Assembly: GCF_000955955.1 (NCBI RefSeq)
Contig: NZ_JYJG01000373.1
Coordinates: 1 to 21,159, forward strand
Length of the DNA stretch: 21,159 nucleotides
Source: Lentzea aerocolonigenes
GTDB taxonomy: Bacteria; Actinomycetota; Actinomycetes; Mycobacteriales; Pseudonocardiaceae
Direction of reading: 5' to 3'
Shown here: piece by piece, positions 15,348-21,159 of the stretch
How the letters are laid out: each line of letters opens with the position of its first letter
Numbering within the stretch: position 1 is the stretch's first letter
Made by a program: the position numbers and the translations under genes
The notes under the pieces: generated by a model
Database searches by the model: none
What the model was told of the DNA's origin: nothing
Seen by the model: only the letters and a program-made list of their open reading frames with translations

Positions 15348-15423
15348 CCGAGATCCCGGTAGGTTCGTGCCACAGTGGCCACCCGGCAGTAGAACACATG
15401 CTCGATCGCAACTTTGATGGACC

Positions 15424-15436
15424 CCGAACAGTTCGG
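15424..15436. promoter_or_regulatory. Palindrome in the leader of the flavoprotein gene
   Basis: CCGAA-CAG-TTCGG is a perfect 5-bp inverted repeat that runs into the purine tract GGAGGGG preceding ATG 15452. It could be an operator or an RNA hairpin covering part of the RBS. No regulator can be assigned. Confidence 0.3.
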
Positions 15437-15451
15437 AGGGGATCGAGGCGC

Positions 15452-16966
15452 ATGGACGACGTCGTGATCGTGGGAGGCGGGCACAACGGGCTGGTAGCGG
15501 CCGCGTACCTCGCGCGGGCGGGGAAGTCGGTCAAGGTGCTGGAGAAGCTGCCGCACGTCGGCGGCGCGGCGGTCAGCGCGTCACCCTGGGAGGGTGTCGA
15601 CGCGAGACTGTCCCGCTTCTCCTACCTGGTCAGCCTCTTACCGGACCAGATCGCCGAGGATCTGGGCCTGAACCTGACCCTGCGGTCTCGTTCGGCGTCG
15701 AGCTACACCCCCAACGGCAAGTCGGGGCTGCTGGTCGAACGCGAACCCGGTGCCGCGACCCTGAAGTCGTTCGAGGCCGTCTGCGGGTCGCTCGACGACT
15801 GGGAGCGGTGGCAGCGCTGGTACGCCGACCTGGAGCTGATGGCCGCCGCACTGGCCCCCACCCTTTTGGAACCACTGGTGTCACGGGACCACCTGCGCGT
15901 GCACGTCGACGCGGTGGCGCGCGGCCGGTTGTGGGACCAGGTCTTCGAACGCCCGATCGGCGCGACGCTGCAGGAGCTGTTCGACAACAACCTGGTGCGC
16001 GGCGTCGTGGCCACCGACGCGTTGATCGGCACGCACTCGTCGCTGCATTCGTTGCGCGCCAACAAGTGCTTCCTCTACCACATCGTCGGCAACGGCACGG
16101 GGGAGTGGAAGGTGCCGGTCGGCGGCATGGGCGCGGTGACCGCCGAGCTGGAACGGGTCGCGCGCGAGGCGGGCGTGGAGATCATCACCGGCGCCGAGGT
16201 CACCGCGGTCGAGTCGGACGGCAAGACCGCGTCGGTGGCGTGCGGTGGCGAGACGGCTGAGGCTCGGTTCGTGCTGTCCAATGTGGCGCCTTCCGTGCTG
16301 GGACGGTTGCAGGGCAAGGAAGTCCAGGACGCACCCGGCTGCCAGCTGAAGATCAACATGCTGCTCCGGAAGCTGCCGGAGCTCAAGTCCGGGGTCGACG
16401 CGCGGCTCGCGTTCGCCGGCACGTTCCACCTCGACGAGTCCTACGACCAGCTGGAGACCGCGTACCTGGAGAGCGCCGCGGGCCAGGTGCCGTCGGTACT
16501 GCCCGGTGAGATGTACTGCCACTCGCTGACCGACCCGTCGATCCTCGGGCCGTCACTGGCCGGCCACGAGACGTTGACGTTGTTCGGCCTGCACCTGCCC
16601 GCGTCGTTGTTCGAGGGCCGCAACTCCGAGCTGCGCGACGAGCTGGTGCGGCGCTACCTCGACCAGCTCAACGCCCACCTCGTCGAGCCGATCCAGGACT
16701 GTCTCGCGACCGACGCGAACGGCAAGCCGTGCATCGAGGCCCGCACGCCGCTGGACCTGGAGGAGGAGCTCGGGCTGCCGGGTGGCAACATCTTCCACGG
16801 CGAGCTCGACTGGCCGTTCGCGGAGAGCGACGACGAGGTCGGCAGGTGGGGCGTCGAGACGGACGTGGACAACGTGTTCGTCTGCGGGGCTGGCTCCCGG
16901 CGCGGCGGCGGGGTCAGCGGGATCGGCGGCCACAACGCCGCGAGGGCGGTCCTCGAGCGCGTTTGA
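15452..16966 (+). CDS. PYROXD2/phytoene-desaturase-like FAD-dependent oxidoreductase
   Basis: This 504-residue protein has an N-terminal Rossmann FAD motif, VVIVGGGHNGLVAAAYLARAG (GGGHNG at residues 8-13), followed by EKLPHVGGAA. The next part, FSYLVSLLPDQIAEDLGL, resembles PYROXD2 proteins, a branch of the phytoene desaturase/amine oxidase superfamily. A C-terminal FAD-contacting segment (VFVCGAGSRRGGGVSGIGG then HNAARAVLERV) is complete. Substrate is unknown; no carotenoid biosynthesis genes lie nearby, so a carotenoid role is not supported. The ATG at 15452 fits the family start; the open frame from 15398 is not used. GAGG is 3 nt and GGAGGG about 11 nt upstream. It is divergent from the tnpB element, whose insertion separates it from fdhD. 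Confidence 0.9.
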   Translation: MDDVVIVGGGHNGLVAAAYLARAGKSVKVLEKLPHVGGAAVSASPWEGVDARLSRFSYLVSLLPDQIAEDLGLNLTLRSRSASSYTPNGKSGLLVEREPGAATLKSFEAVCGSLDDWERWQRWYADLELMAAALAPTLLEPLVSRDHLRVHVDAVARGRLWDQVFERPIGATLQELFDNNLVRGVVATDALIGTHSSLHSLRANKCFLYHIVGNGTGEWKVPVGGMGAVTAELERVAREAGVEIITGAEVTAVESDGKTASVACGGETAEARFVLSNVAPSVLGRLQGKEVQDAPGCQLKINMLLRKLPELKSGVDARLAFAGTFHLDESYDQLETAYLESAAGQVPSVLPGEMYCHSLTDPSILGPSLAGHETLTLFGLHLPASLFEGRNSELRDELVRRYLDQLNAHLVEPIQDCLATDANGKPCIEARTPLDLEEELGLPGGNIFHGELDWPFAESDDEVGRWGVETDVDNVFVCGAGSRRGGGVSGIGGHNAARAVLERV

Positions 16967-16974
16967 TATTTCTG

Positions 16975-17004
16975 ATGACAATCCATGCCATCTCTGGTTA
17001 CAGT
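16975..17004 (+). promoter_or_regulatory. Sigma-70-type promoter giving a leaderless HTH transcript
   Basis: ATGACA (16975-16980) and TACAGT (16999-17004) are spaced by 18 nt. Transcription should start about 7 nt after the -10, at 17011-17012, which is the first base of the GTG start codon. No RBS is visible, which fits a leaderless mRNA, common in actinobacteria. Confidence 0.6.
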
Positions 17005-17011
17005 TGGCGGC

Positions 17012-17503
17012 GTGGGGGACTTTTACGGAATCGCGGAGATCGCTGACGCCATGGGGCTCAGCCGGCAGCTGGTGGCTGTGTGGCGCAAGCGGCGCTCGCA
17101 CGGCATTCCCGAGCCGGACGCGGAGCTGGCGTCCGGCCCGATCTGGCGGCGGGAGACGGTCGAGCCGTGGATCGAGCGCACGCGCGGACGGCTGGGGCTC
17201 GCGGGTGCGCGGGAGTCGGCCAGTCGCAGCTTGAGGTTGCGCACGTGCCGGCGGGTGCTGCGGCTGGCGGCGTTGATGCTGGAGGAACCGCAGCGGCCGC
17301 GGGTGCTCAACGAGGCCGCGGACCAGTTGCGCGACCTCATCCACGAGGTCGACCAGGCCGCGGACGACGTCGTCGGGGCGTTGTTGCGGGAGCTCATCGA
17401 GCCGGTGCGCGACCCGGACGCGCCCGCCGAGTTGTTGCGGGTGCCGGTCATCGAGTCGTTGCCGCTGGTGACCGCCGTCGCGCGTAACTCACCAGACTGG
17501 TGA
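17012..17503 (+). CDS. Small helix-turn-helix protein of unknown role
   Basis: This 163-residue protein begins VGDFYGIAEIADAMGLSRQLVAVWRKRRSHGIPEPD, a MerR/excisionase-like HTH (about residues 5-30) followed by a wing-like GPIWRRETVEPWIERTRG. Such N-terminal modules occur in many actinobacterial DNA-binding proteins. The remainder is helical and charged, with LNEAADQLRDLIHEVDQAADDVVGALLREL suggesting a coiled coil or oligomerisation helix (split: LNEAADQLRDLIHE and VDQAADDVVGALLREL). GTG 17012 is chosen because a promoter places the transcription start there; an ATG at 16985 would lie inside the promoter. The gene's last 56 nt overlap the convergent DUF2238 gene. Role and targets are unknown. 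Confidence 0.75.
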   Translation: MGDFYGIAEIADAMGLSRQLVAVWRKRRSHGIPEPDAELASGPIWRRETVEPWIERTRGRLGLAGARESASRSLRLRTCRRVLRLAALMLEEPQRPRVLNEAADQLRDLIHEVDQAADDVVGALLRELIEPVRDPDAPAELLRVPVIESLPLVTAVARNSPDW

Positions 17504-18053
17504 TGAGGGCGCCCAGCGCGGCCAGTGCCATGTCCGCGTGGGCGTCCCACATGTCGCCCTGCTGGCCGTTGTAGGCCTCGGCGACCTCGGGCGCGAGCGT
17601 CATCGCGATCGCCCACTCCAGCAGCTCGTAGGCCGCGCTGGTCGCGAGCACGATCTCCAGTGAGCGCACCGGCTTCTGCCGCAGCACCGCGGTCAGGCAC
17701 ACGCCGTACGCGAAGTGCACGAGCCGGTCGAAGTTGTTGCGCTCCCACGAGAACAGCTCCGACAGCCGCACGCCGAACAGTGCGTTCGTCCAGTCGTCGT
17801 ACGGCACGAACGAGTAGATCCAGCGCGCGGCGATCGTGTGCAGCGCCAGGAAGAGCAGCGTCCACGCCCACTGCGCGGTGTCCAGGCGCTTGCGCAGCAG
17901 CACCAGCGCGATCAGTGCCACCGCCGTCAACGAGCTGTGCAACGCCTGCTCAGCGGGCCACGGCGGGTTGATCCACGTGACCGCGACCAGTACTCCGAAC
18001 GCTCCCAACAGCCACAGCTGCCCCCGAGTCATGCGCACAGCTTGGCCGATCAT
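17448..18053 (-). CDS. DUF2238 (YjdF-type) integral membrane protein
   Basis: This 201-residue protein has about six hydrophobic segments (near residues 13-28, 37-53, 62-77, 111-124, 130-150 and 172-190). It carries the conserved DUF2238/YjdF blocks: LHTIAARWIYSFVPYDDW (71-88), NNFDRLVHF (106-114), YELLEWAIA (142-150) and GQQGDMWDAHADM (163-175). The function of the family is not established. The polar and charged residues retained inside the membrane (His, Glu, Asp) suggest an enzyme or metal site, but that is inference. ATG 18053 is placed 7 nt after a TATAAA -10, so the mRNA may be leaderless; ATG 18032 is an alternative start. It is divergent from an ArsR-type regulator, which may control it. 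Its 3' end overlaps the HTH gene. Confidence 0.9.
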   Translation of the reverse strand: MIGQAVRMTRGQLWLLGAFGVLVAVTWINPPWPAEQALHSSLTAVALIALVLLRKRLDTAQWAWTLLFLALHTIAARWIYSFVPYDDWTNALFGVRLSELFSWERNNFDRLVHFAYGVCLTAVLRQKPVRSLEIVLATSAAYELLEWAIAMTLAPEVAEAYNGQQGDMWDAHADMALAALGALITSLVSYARRRSPAATTR

Positions 18054-18060
18054 GGCCGGT

Positions 18061-18069
18061 TTTATATCA
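18061..18069 (-). promoter_or_regulatory. Extended -10 promoter for the DUF2238 gene
   Basis: On the minus strand TGA-TATAAA forms an extended -10 element (TGn followed by the hexamer at 18066-18061). Seven nucleotides separate it from ATG 18053. No convincing -35 is needed for this class. It lies in a marked AT-rich patch. Confidence 0.5.
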
Positions 18070-18081
18070 GGATTTATATAT

Positions 18082-18093
18082 CAAGGAACCTTG
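18082..18093. promoter_or_regulatory. Candidate operator between divergent DUF2238 and ArsR genes
   Basis: CAAGG-aa-CCTTG is a perfect 5-bp inverted repeat. It overlaps the start of the predicted -35 (TTGCTA, 18091-18096) of the ArsR gene and lies upstream of the opposite promoter. Nearby are the direct repeats TTTATATCAGGA (18061-18072) and TTTATATATCAAGGA (18073-18087). Autoregulation by the ArsR protein is inferred. Confidence 0.4.
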
Positions 18094-18120
18094 CTAAAGG
18101 TTTATTGATACGCGTACGGT
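18091..18120 (+). promoter_or_regulatory. Promoter of the ArsR-type regulator, apparently leaderless
   Basis: TTGCTA (18091-18096) and TACGGT (18115-18120) are 18 nt apart. The expected transcription start, 7 nt further, is the A of ATG 18127. There is no RBS before this ATG, in keeping with a leaderless mRNA. Confidence 0.5.
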
Positions 18121-18126
18121 GGTCGC

Positions 18127-18684
18127 ATGACGGACGCTCCCATCACTGACCCCAAGACGCTCCGTGCGCTCTCGCACCCGTTCCGGTGGAAGCTGATCAA
18201 CCTGCTCACCGAGCAGGGGCCGAGCACCGCCACCGAATGCTCGGCGAAGCTCGGGGAAAGCGTCGCCAGCTGCTCGTACCACCTGAACATGCTGGCCAAG
18301 TACGGCTTCGTCGCCGAGGTCGAGGGTCCCGGCAGGCAGAAGCCGTGGCGGATCGCCAAACGGCACCAGATGATCTCGTCGGAAGGGCTCGACGAAGAGG
18401 GTGCGCTGGCTGCGGAAGCCGCCGAGATGGCGTACCTGGAGCAGGAGTTCGAGCGCATGCGGGGCGCCCTGCGTCAGCACGAGCACCTGTCGGACGAGTG
18501 GCGCGACCACTACGGCGTCATCAGCTCAACGACGTTCCTGACGCGCGAGGAGCTGCGCGAGATCCAGGTCGGGGTGCGCGCGTTGTTCGACCGCTTCGAC
18601 GAGCGCGTGGAGAACCCGGAGCTGCGCCCCGAAGGTGCCCGACCTGTGCGCTTCTTCATGAACACCGCCGTTTCGCCCGAGTAG
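18127..18684 (+). CDS. ArsR-type winged-helix transcriptional regulator
   Basis: This 185-residue protein has an N-terminal ArsR/HTH_20 winged helix. The pattern is RALSHPFRWKLINLLTEQGP (13-32), then TATECSAKLGESVASCSYHL (34-53) and NMLAKYGFVAEVEG, where the recognition helix is about residues 44-58. This type is abundant in actinobacteria and normally lacks the metal-binding cysteines of classical ArsR; here Cys38 and Cys49 lie in the DNA-binding domain but do not form a CxC metal motif. The C-terminal ~100 residues are helical and probably dimerise. Translation starts at ATG 18127 from a likely leaderless mRNA. The gene is divergent from DUF2238 across an AT-rich region with a palindrome, so it may control both. 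Signal unknown. Confidence 0.92.
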   Translation: MTDAPITDPKTLRALSHPFRWKLINLLTEQGPSTATECSAKLGESVASCSYHLNMLAKYGFVAEVEGPGRQKPWRIAKRHQMISSEGLDEEGALAAEAAEMAYLEQEFERMRGALRQHEHLSDEWRDHYGVISSTTFLTREELREIQVGVRALFDRFDERVENPELRPEGARPVRFFMNTAVSPE

Positions 18685-18706
18685 GACCGAACTGAGGGGA
18701 TTGGCC

Positions 18707-18886
18707 ATGTTGTCGCACGACCAAGCGTTTGCTATCGCGAAGATGAGGCAGGCCGAACTGGAGTCCGACGCCGAGGCTCGGCGACTCGTTCGCGCACCCG
18801 AGGAACCCGCTCGCAAGCCTGGCGGAGGAGTGCTCGCGTCAGGCCGCCGCCGCTGGAGGCTGTTCGGCCGCGTTCGACCGGCGTAG
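18707..18886 (+). CDS. Small basic hypothetical protein
   Basis: This 59-residue protein reads MLSHDQAFAIAKMRQAELES at its start and ends in an arginine-rich tail (GRRRWRLFGRVRPA). Short proteins of this style, a helix with A.A..R..EL followed by a basic end, are frequent in actinobacteria but have no assigned function that I know. ATG 18707 has GAGGGG 7 nt upstream; the in-frame TTG at 18701 is too close to that RBS. It starts 22 nt after the ArsR stop on the same strand and is probably co-transcribed. An amphipathic N-terminal helix and a basic tail could bind nucleic acid or membrane; this is speculation. Confidence 0.6.
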   Translation: MLSHDQAFAIAKMRQAELESDAEARRLVRAPEEPARKPGGGVLASGRRRWRLFGRVRPA

Positions 18887-18953
18887 CGTGTGGACTCGCC
18901 GCCGCTGTAAAGGTTTTCACCTAGTTTCAACCCGATCCGAGGGGAGAACATCG

Positions 18954-21146
18954 GTGTTCCGGAGACTCGGCATGGCGGTGAGTGCCGCACTGTTAGGTGT
19001 CGCAGTGCTCGCTGAACCCGCACAGGCGGCGGAGTTCAACGTCAAGGACTACGGCGCGGTCGGCAACGGCAGCGCCAACGACACGGCGGCCATCGACAAG
19101 GCGATCACGGCGGCGAACGGCGCGGGTGGCGGCACGGTGAGGTTCCCGTCCGGCACCTACCGCTCGCCCAACTCGATCCACATGAAGAGCAACGTGACGC
19201 TGCAGCTCGACGCGGGCGCCACGATCATGGGCGCGAGCGGCAGCGGCTACGACAAGCCAGAGCCGAACCCCAACGACAAGTACCAGGACTACGGGCACAG
19301 CCACTTCCACAACGCCATGATCTGGGGCGACCGGCTGACCAACATCGGTTTCGTCGGCGCCGGCACCATCGACGGCGGCGGCGCGCTGATCACCGGCAAC
19401 CCGGACAGCGGCCAGGCCGACAAGATCATCTCGTTGACGCGCTGCGAGAACCTCACCGTGAGCGGCATCAAGCTGCGGCGCGGCGGGCACTTCGCGATGC
19501 TGATCAACGGCTGCAGGAACGTCGTGTCCGACCGGCTGAACGTCGACACCGCGAGCGACCGCGACGGCTGGAACATCATCAGCACCACCAACGTCACGAT
19601 CACCAACGGCACCTTCGCGGGCAACGACGACGCGCTGGTGTTCAAGAGCGACTACGCGCTCGGGCAGAAGCTGCCGAACGGCAACGTGAAGGTCTACGAC
19701 TCGAAGCTCAGCGCGGGCTGCTGCAACGCCCTGATGTTCGGCTCTGAGACGTGCGGTGACTTCACCGGCTACGACTTCCAGCGCATCGACATCAAGGGCT
19801 CCAACAAGTCCGGGCTCGGACTGGTGTCGATGGACGGCGCGGTCATCTCCGACGTGCACTACAAGGACATCACCGTCAGCAACGTGAAGTCGCCGATCAT
19901 GATCAAGGTCGGGGCGCGCAAACGGTGCGGGAACAGTCCCGGCGTCGGCACGGTCAAGAACATCACCTACGACAACATCACGCTCAACGGTGCCTCTGGC
20001 GGGTTCAGTCCGACGATCATGGGTGACGTCGACGGGCACGTCACCGACGTGACCTTCACCAACGTGAAGATCAACGTGCCCGGCGGCAGCGGCACGATGT
20101 CGACCAACCCGCCGAGCAACGACCGCACCAACTACAACCCGAACAGCATCGGCACGCGGCCCGCGTACGGCTGGTACATCCGCTACGCCGACCGCATCAA
20201 GTTCCTGAACGGCAGCGGGGTGTCGTTCACCAACAACGACGGCCGGCCCGCGGTGATCACCGACAACTCGACGGACATCTCGTTCGACACGTTCGGCTGG
20301 GAACGCGGCACGAACAGCCCGACGGACTTCCTCTTCCGCAACACCAACGGGTTCTGCGTGCGCAACTCCGGTTCACCGCGGATCCAGAACACGTCGTCGA
20401 CCGAGAAGTGCGGTGTCGGCAACGACTTCGGTCTCGCCGTCGACCCCGCCGCGCGGACGATCCAGCCCGGTGAGACCGCGTCGTACGCGATCCGCACGAC
20501 CGCCACGGGCTCACCCGGCCCGATCGCGTTGGACGCTTCGAACATCCCAGCCGGCGCGGTGGTCCAGTTCAACCCGTCCACGGTCAACCCCGGTGACACC
20601 GCCACGATGACCGTCGCGACGCTGCCGGAGACTCCGCACGGCACGTCCGACATCACCGTGACGGGCAAGGCGGGGTCGATCACGAAGTCCGCGACCGCTC
20701 GGCTGACGGTCGGTGACGCGCCGGACGAGCTGGTGCTGAGCGCGTTGTCCGTGGCCGACACCGGGAACGCGGGGGACTGGTCGTTGCAGTCCAACCTGCG
20801 CACCGGAGTCGCGCAGTACGGCGACCGCGACTTCACGTTCAGCGCGGTGCCGGCCGAGGTCGCGGGCTCGCAGTGGGTCCGCACCGCCAACGACTCGAAG
20901 TCGGCGACGCAGAACCCGTTGGCGCGCTTCACGATCAACCGCGACGCGGTGGTCTACGTCGCGGTCGACACGCGGCTCGGCAAGCGTCCGTGGATGGACG
21001 CGTTGTGGTTGGACAGCGGGATGTCGCTGGTCAACAACGAAGGGTCCCCGAAGACCTTCCGCCTGTACGTCAAGGGCTTCCCGGCGGGGGAGGTGCAACT
21101 GGGACCCAACGGCGGAGCCAGCAACTACAGCGTGATCGTCAAATAG
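18954..21146 (+). CDS. Secreted multidomain GH28 (polygalacturonase-type) pectin-degrading enzyme
   Basis: This 730-residue protein has a signal peptide (VFRRLGMAVSAALLGVAVL, cleavage near AQA/A at residue 25-26). A right-handed beta-helix GH28 domain follows at about residues 28-470. It opens with FNVKDYGAVGNGSANDTAAI, then has DRDGWN (202-207), GNDDALVFKSD with the Asp225-Asp226 pair, and FGSETCGDF (262-270). GSE in place of the classical GHG occurs in some exo-acting GH28 enzymes (recalled). An Ig-like domain runs about 493-588. A C-terminal beta-sandwich (about 593-730, including QYGDRDFTFSAVPAEVAGSQ and WVRTANDSKSAT) is of a kind seen in secreted actinomycete carbohydrate enzymes. The GTG start has GGGGAG 7 nt upstream; the frame open from 18888 is not used. 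It likely cleaves pectic polymers outside the cell; the exact linkage is uncertain. Confidence 0.9.
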   Translation: MFRRLGMAVSAALLGVAVLAEPAQAAEFNVKDYGAVGNGSANDTAAIDKAITAANGAGGGTVRFPSGTYRSPNSIHMKSNVTLQLDAGATIMGASGSGYDKPEPNPNDKYQDYGHSHFHNAMIWGDRLTNIGFVGAGTIDGGGALITGNPDSGQADKIISLTRCENLTVSGIKLRRGGHFAMLINGCRNVVSDRLNVDTASDRDGWNIISTTNVTITNGTFAGNDDALVFKSDYALGQKLPNGNVKVYDSKLSAGCCNALMFGSETCGDFTGYDFQRIDIKGSNKSGLGLVSMDGAVISDVHYKDITVSNVKSPIMIKVGARKRCGNSPGVGTVKNITYDNITLNGASGGFSPTIMGDVDGHVTDVTFTNVKINVPGGSGTMSTNPPSNDRTNYNPNSIGTRPAYGWYIRYADRIKFLNGSGVSFTNNDGRPAVITDNSTDISFDTFGWERGTNSPTDFLFRNTNGFCVRNSGSPRIQNTSSTEKCGVGNDFGLAVDPAARTIQPGETASYAIRTTATGSPGPIALDASNIPAGAVVQFNPSTVNPGDTATMTVATLPETPHGTSDITVTGKAGSITKSATARLTVGDAPDELVLSALSVADTGNAGDWSLQSNLRTGVAQYGDRDFTFSAVPAEVAGSQWVRTANDSKSATQNPLARFTINRDAVVYVAVDTRLGKRPWMDALWLDSGMSLVNNEGSPKTFRLYVKGFPAGEVQLGPNGGASNYSVIVK

Positions 21147-21159
21147 CAAACGATGAAGG

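Larger units (their letters stand above)
13945..15382 (-). mobile_element. Solitary TnpB element of IS200/IS605 type (IS1341-like)
   Basis: The element holds tnpB but no Y1 tyrosine or serine recombinase gene, so it is not autonomous as seen here. The right end contains three consecutive hairpins between 13945 and 14031. The left end, upstream of tnpB, has an 11-nt palindrome GCCAC-A-GTGGC at 15369-15379. Neither end can be placed exactly: IS605-type elements lack terminal inverted repeats and target duplications. The limits given are the outermost structured sequence. It sits between fdhD and a divergently oriented flavoprotein gene. Confidence 0.65.

Noticed and set aside
15452..16966. Carotenoid phytoene desaturase
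   Set aside because: The superfamily fits, but the N-terminal pattern is PYROXD2-like, and no phytoene synthase or other carotenoid gene is nearby.

Overview
The window is GC-rich, with strong G/C at third codon positions, GTG and TTG starts, and the order tig-clpP1-clpP2-clpX. This points to an actinomycete chromosome. The mix of a Tat-type lipase-like esterase, a PYROXD2-like flavoprotein, a secreted GH28 enzyme and leaderless regulator genes suits a Pseudonocardiales genome such as Lentzea, Saccharothrix or Actinosynnema. That placement is an inference from gene style; no marker RNA is present.

Layout. (1) 1-2.0 kb, minus strand: a LysR-type regulator and an uncharacterised secreted protein with a clear intrinsic terminator. 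(2) 2.25-6.5 kb, plus strand: the core proteostasis block, trigger factor, ClpP1, ClpP2 and ClpX. A palindrome resembling a ClgR operator overlaps the tig stop codon upstream of clpP1P2, and hairpins lie after tig, clpP2 and clpX. (3) 6.57-11.05 kb, plus strand: an apparent operon of a small RBBP9/YdeN-type serine hydrolase followed by three tandem copies of one ~430-residue class C beta-lactamase-like unit. Two copies are fused in a single 857-residue protein and the third is a separate gene overlapping it by 4 nt. (4) 13.9-11.05 kb, minus strand: an operon-like run of fdhD, a class III CoA-transferase and a Tat-type/membrane-anchored esterase. (5) 13.95-15.38 kb, minus strand: an IS200/IS605-type TnpB element with no TnpA. 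It has a highly structured right end that looks like an omegaRNA scaffold and sits directly upstream of fdhD. (6) 15.45-18.9 kb: a PYROXD2/phytoene-desaturase-like FAD oxidoreductase, a small HTH protein with an apparently leaderless promoter, a DUF2238 (YjdF-type) membrane protein on the other strand, a divergent ArsR-type regulator and a 59-residue small protein. (7) 18.95-21.15 kb: a secreted multidomain GH28 pectin-degrading enzyme.

How the parts fit. Trigger factor and the ClpXP1P2 machinery are housekeeping folding and proteolysis. The accessory part is mostly hydrolases and their regulators. The features most worth a second look are the beta-lactamase-fold triplication and fusion, the solitary TnpB with its predicted guide RNA abutting fdhD, and the AT-rich divergent promoter between DUF2238 and the ArsR regulator. 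I did not find CRISPR arrays, tRNA or rRNA genes, or a clearly new multi-gene defence system.
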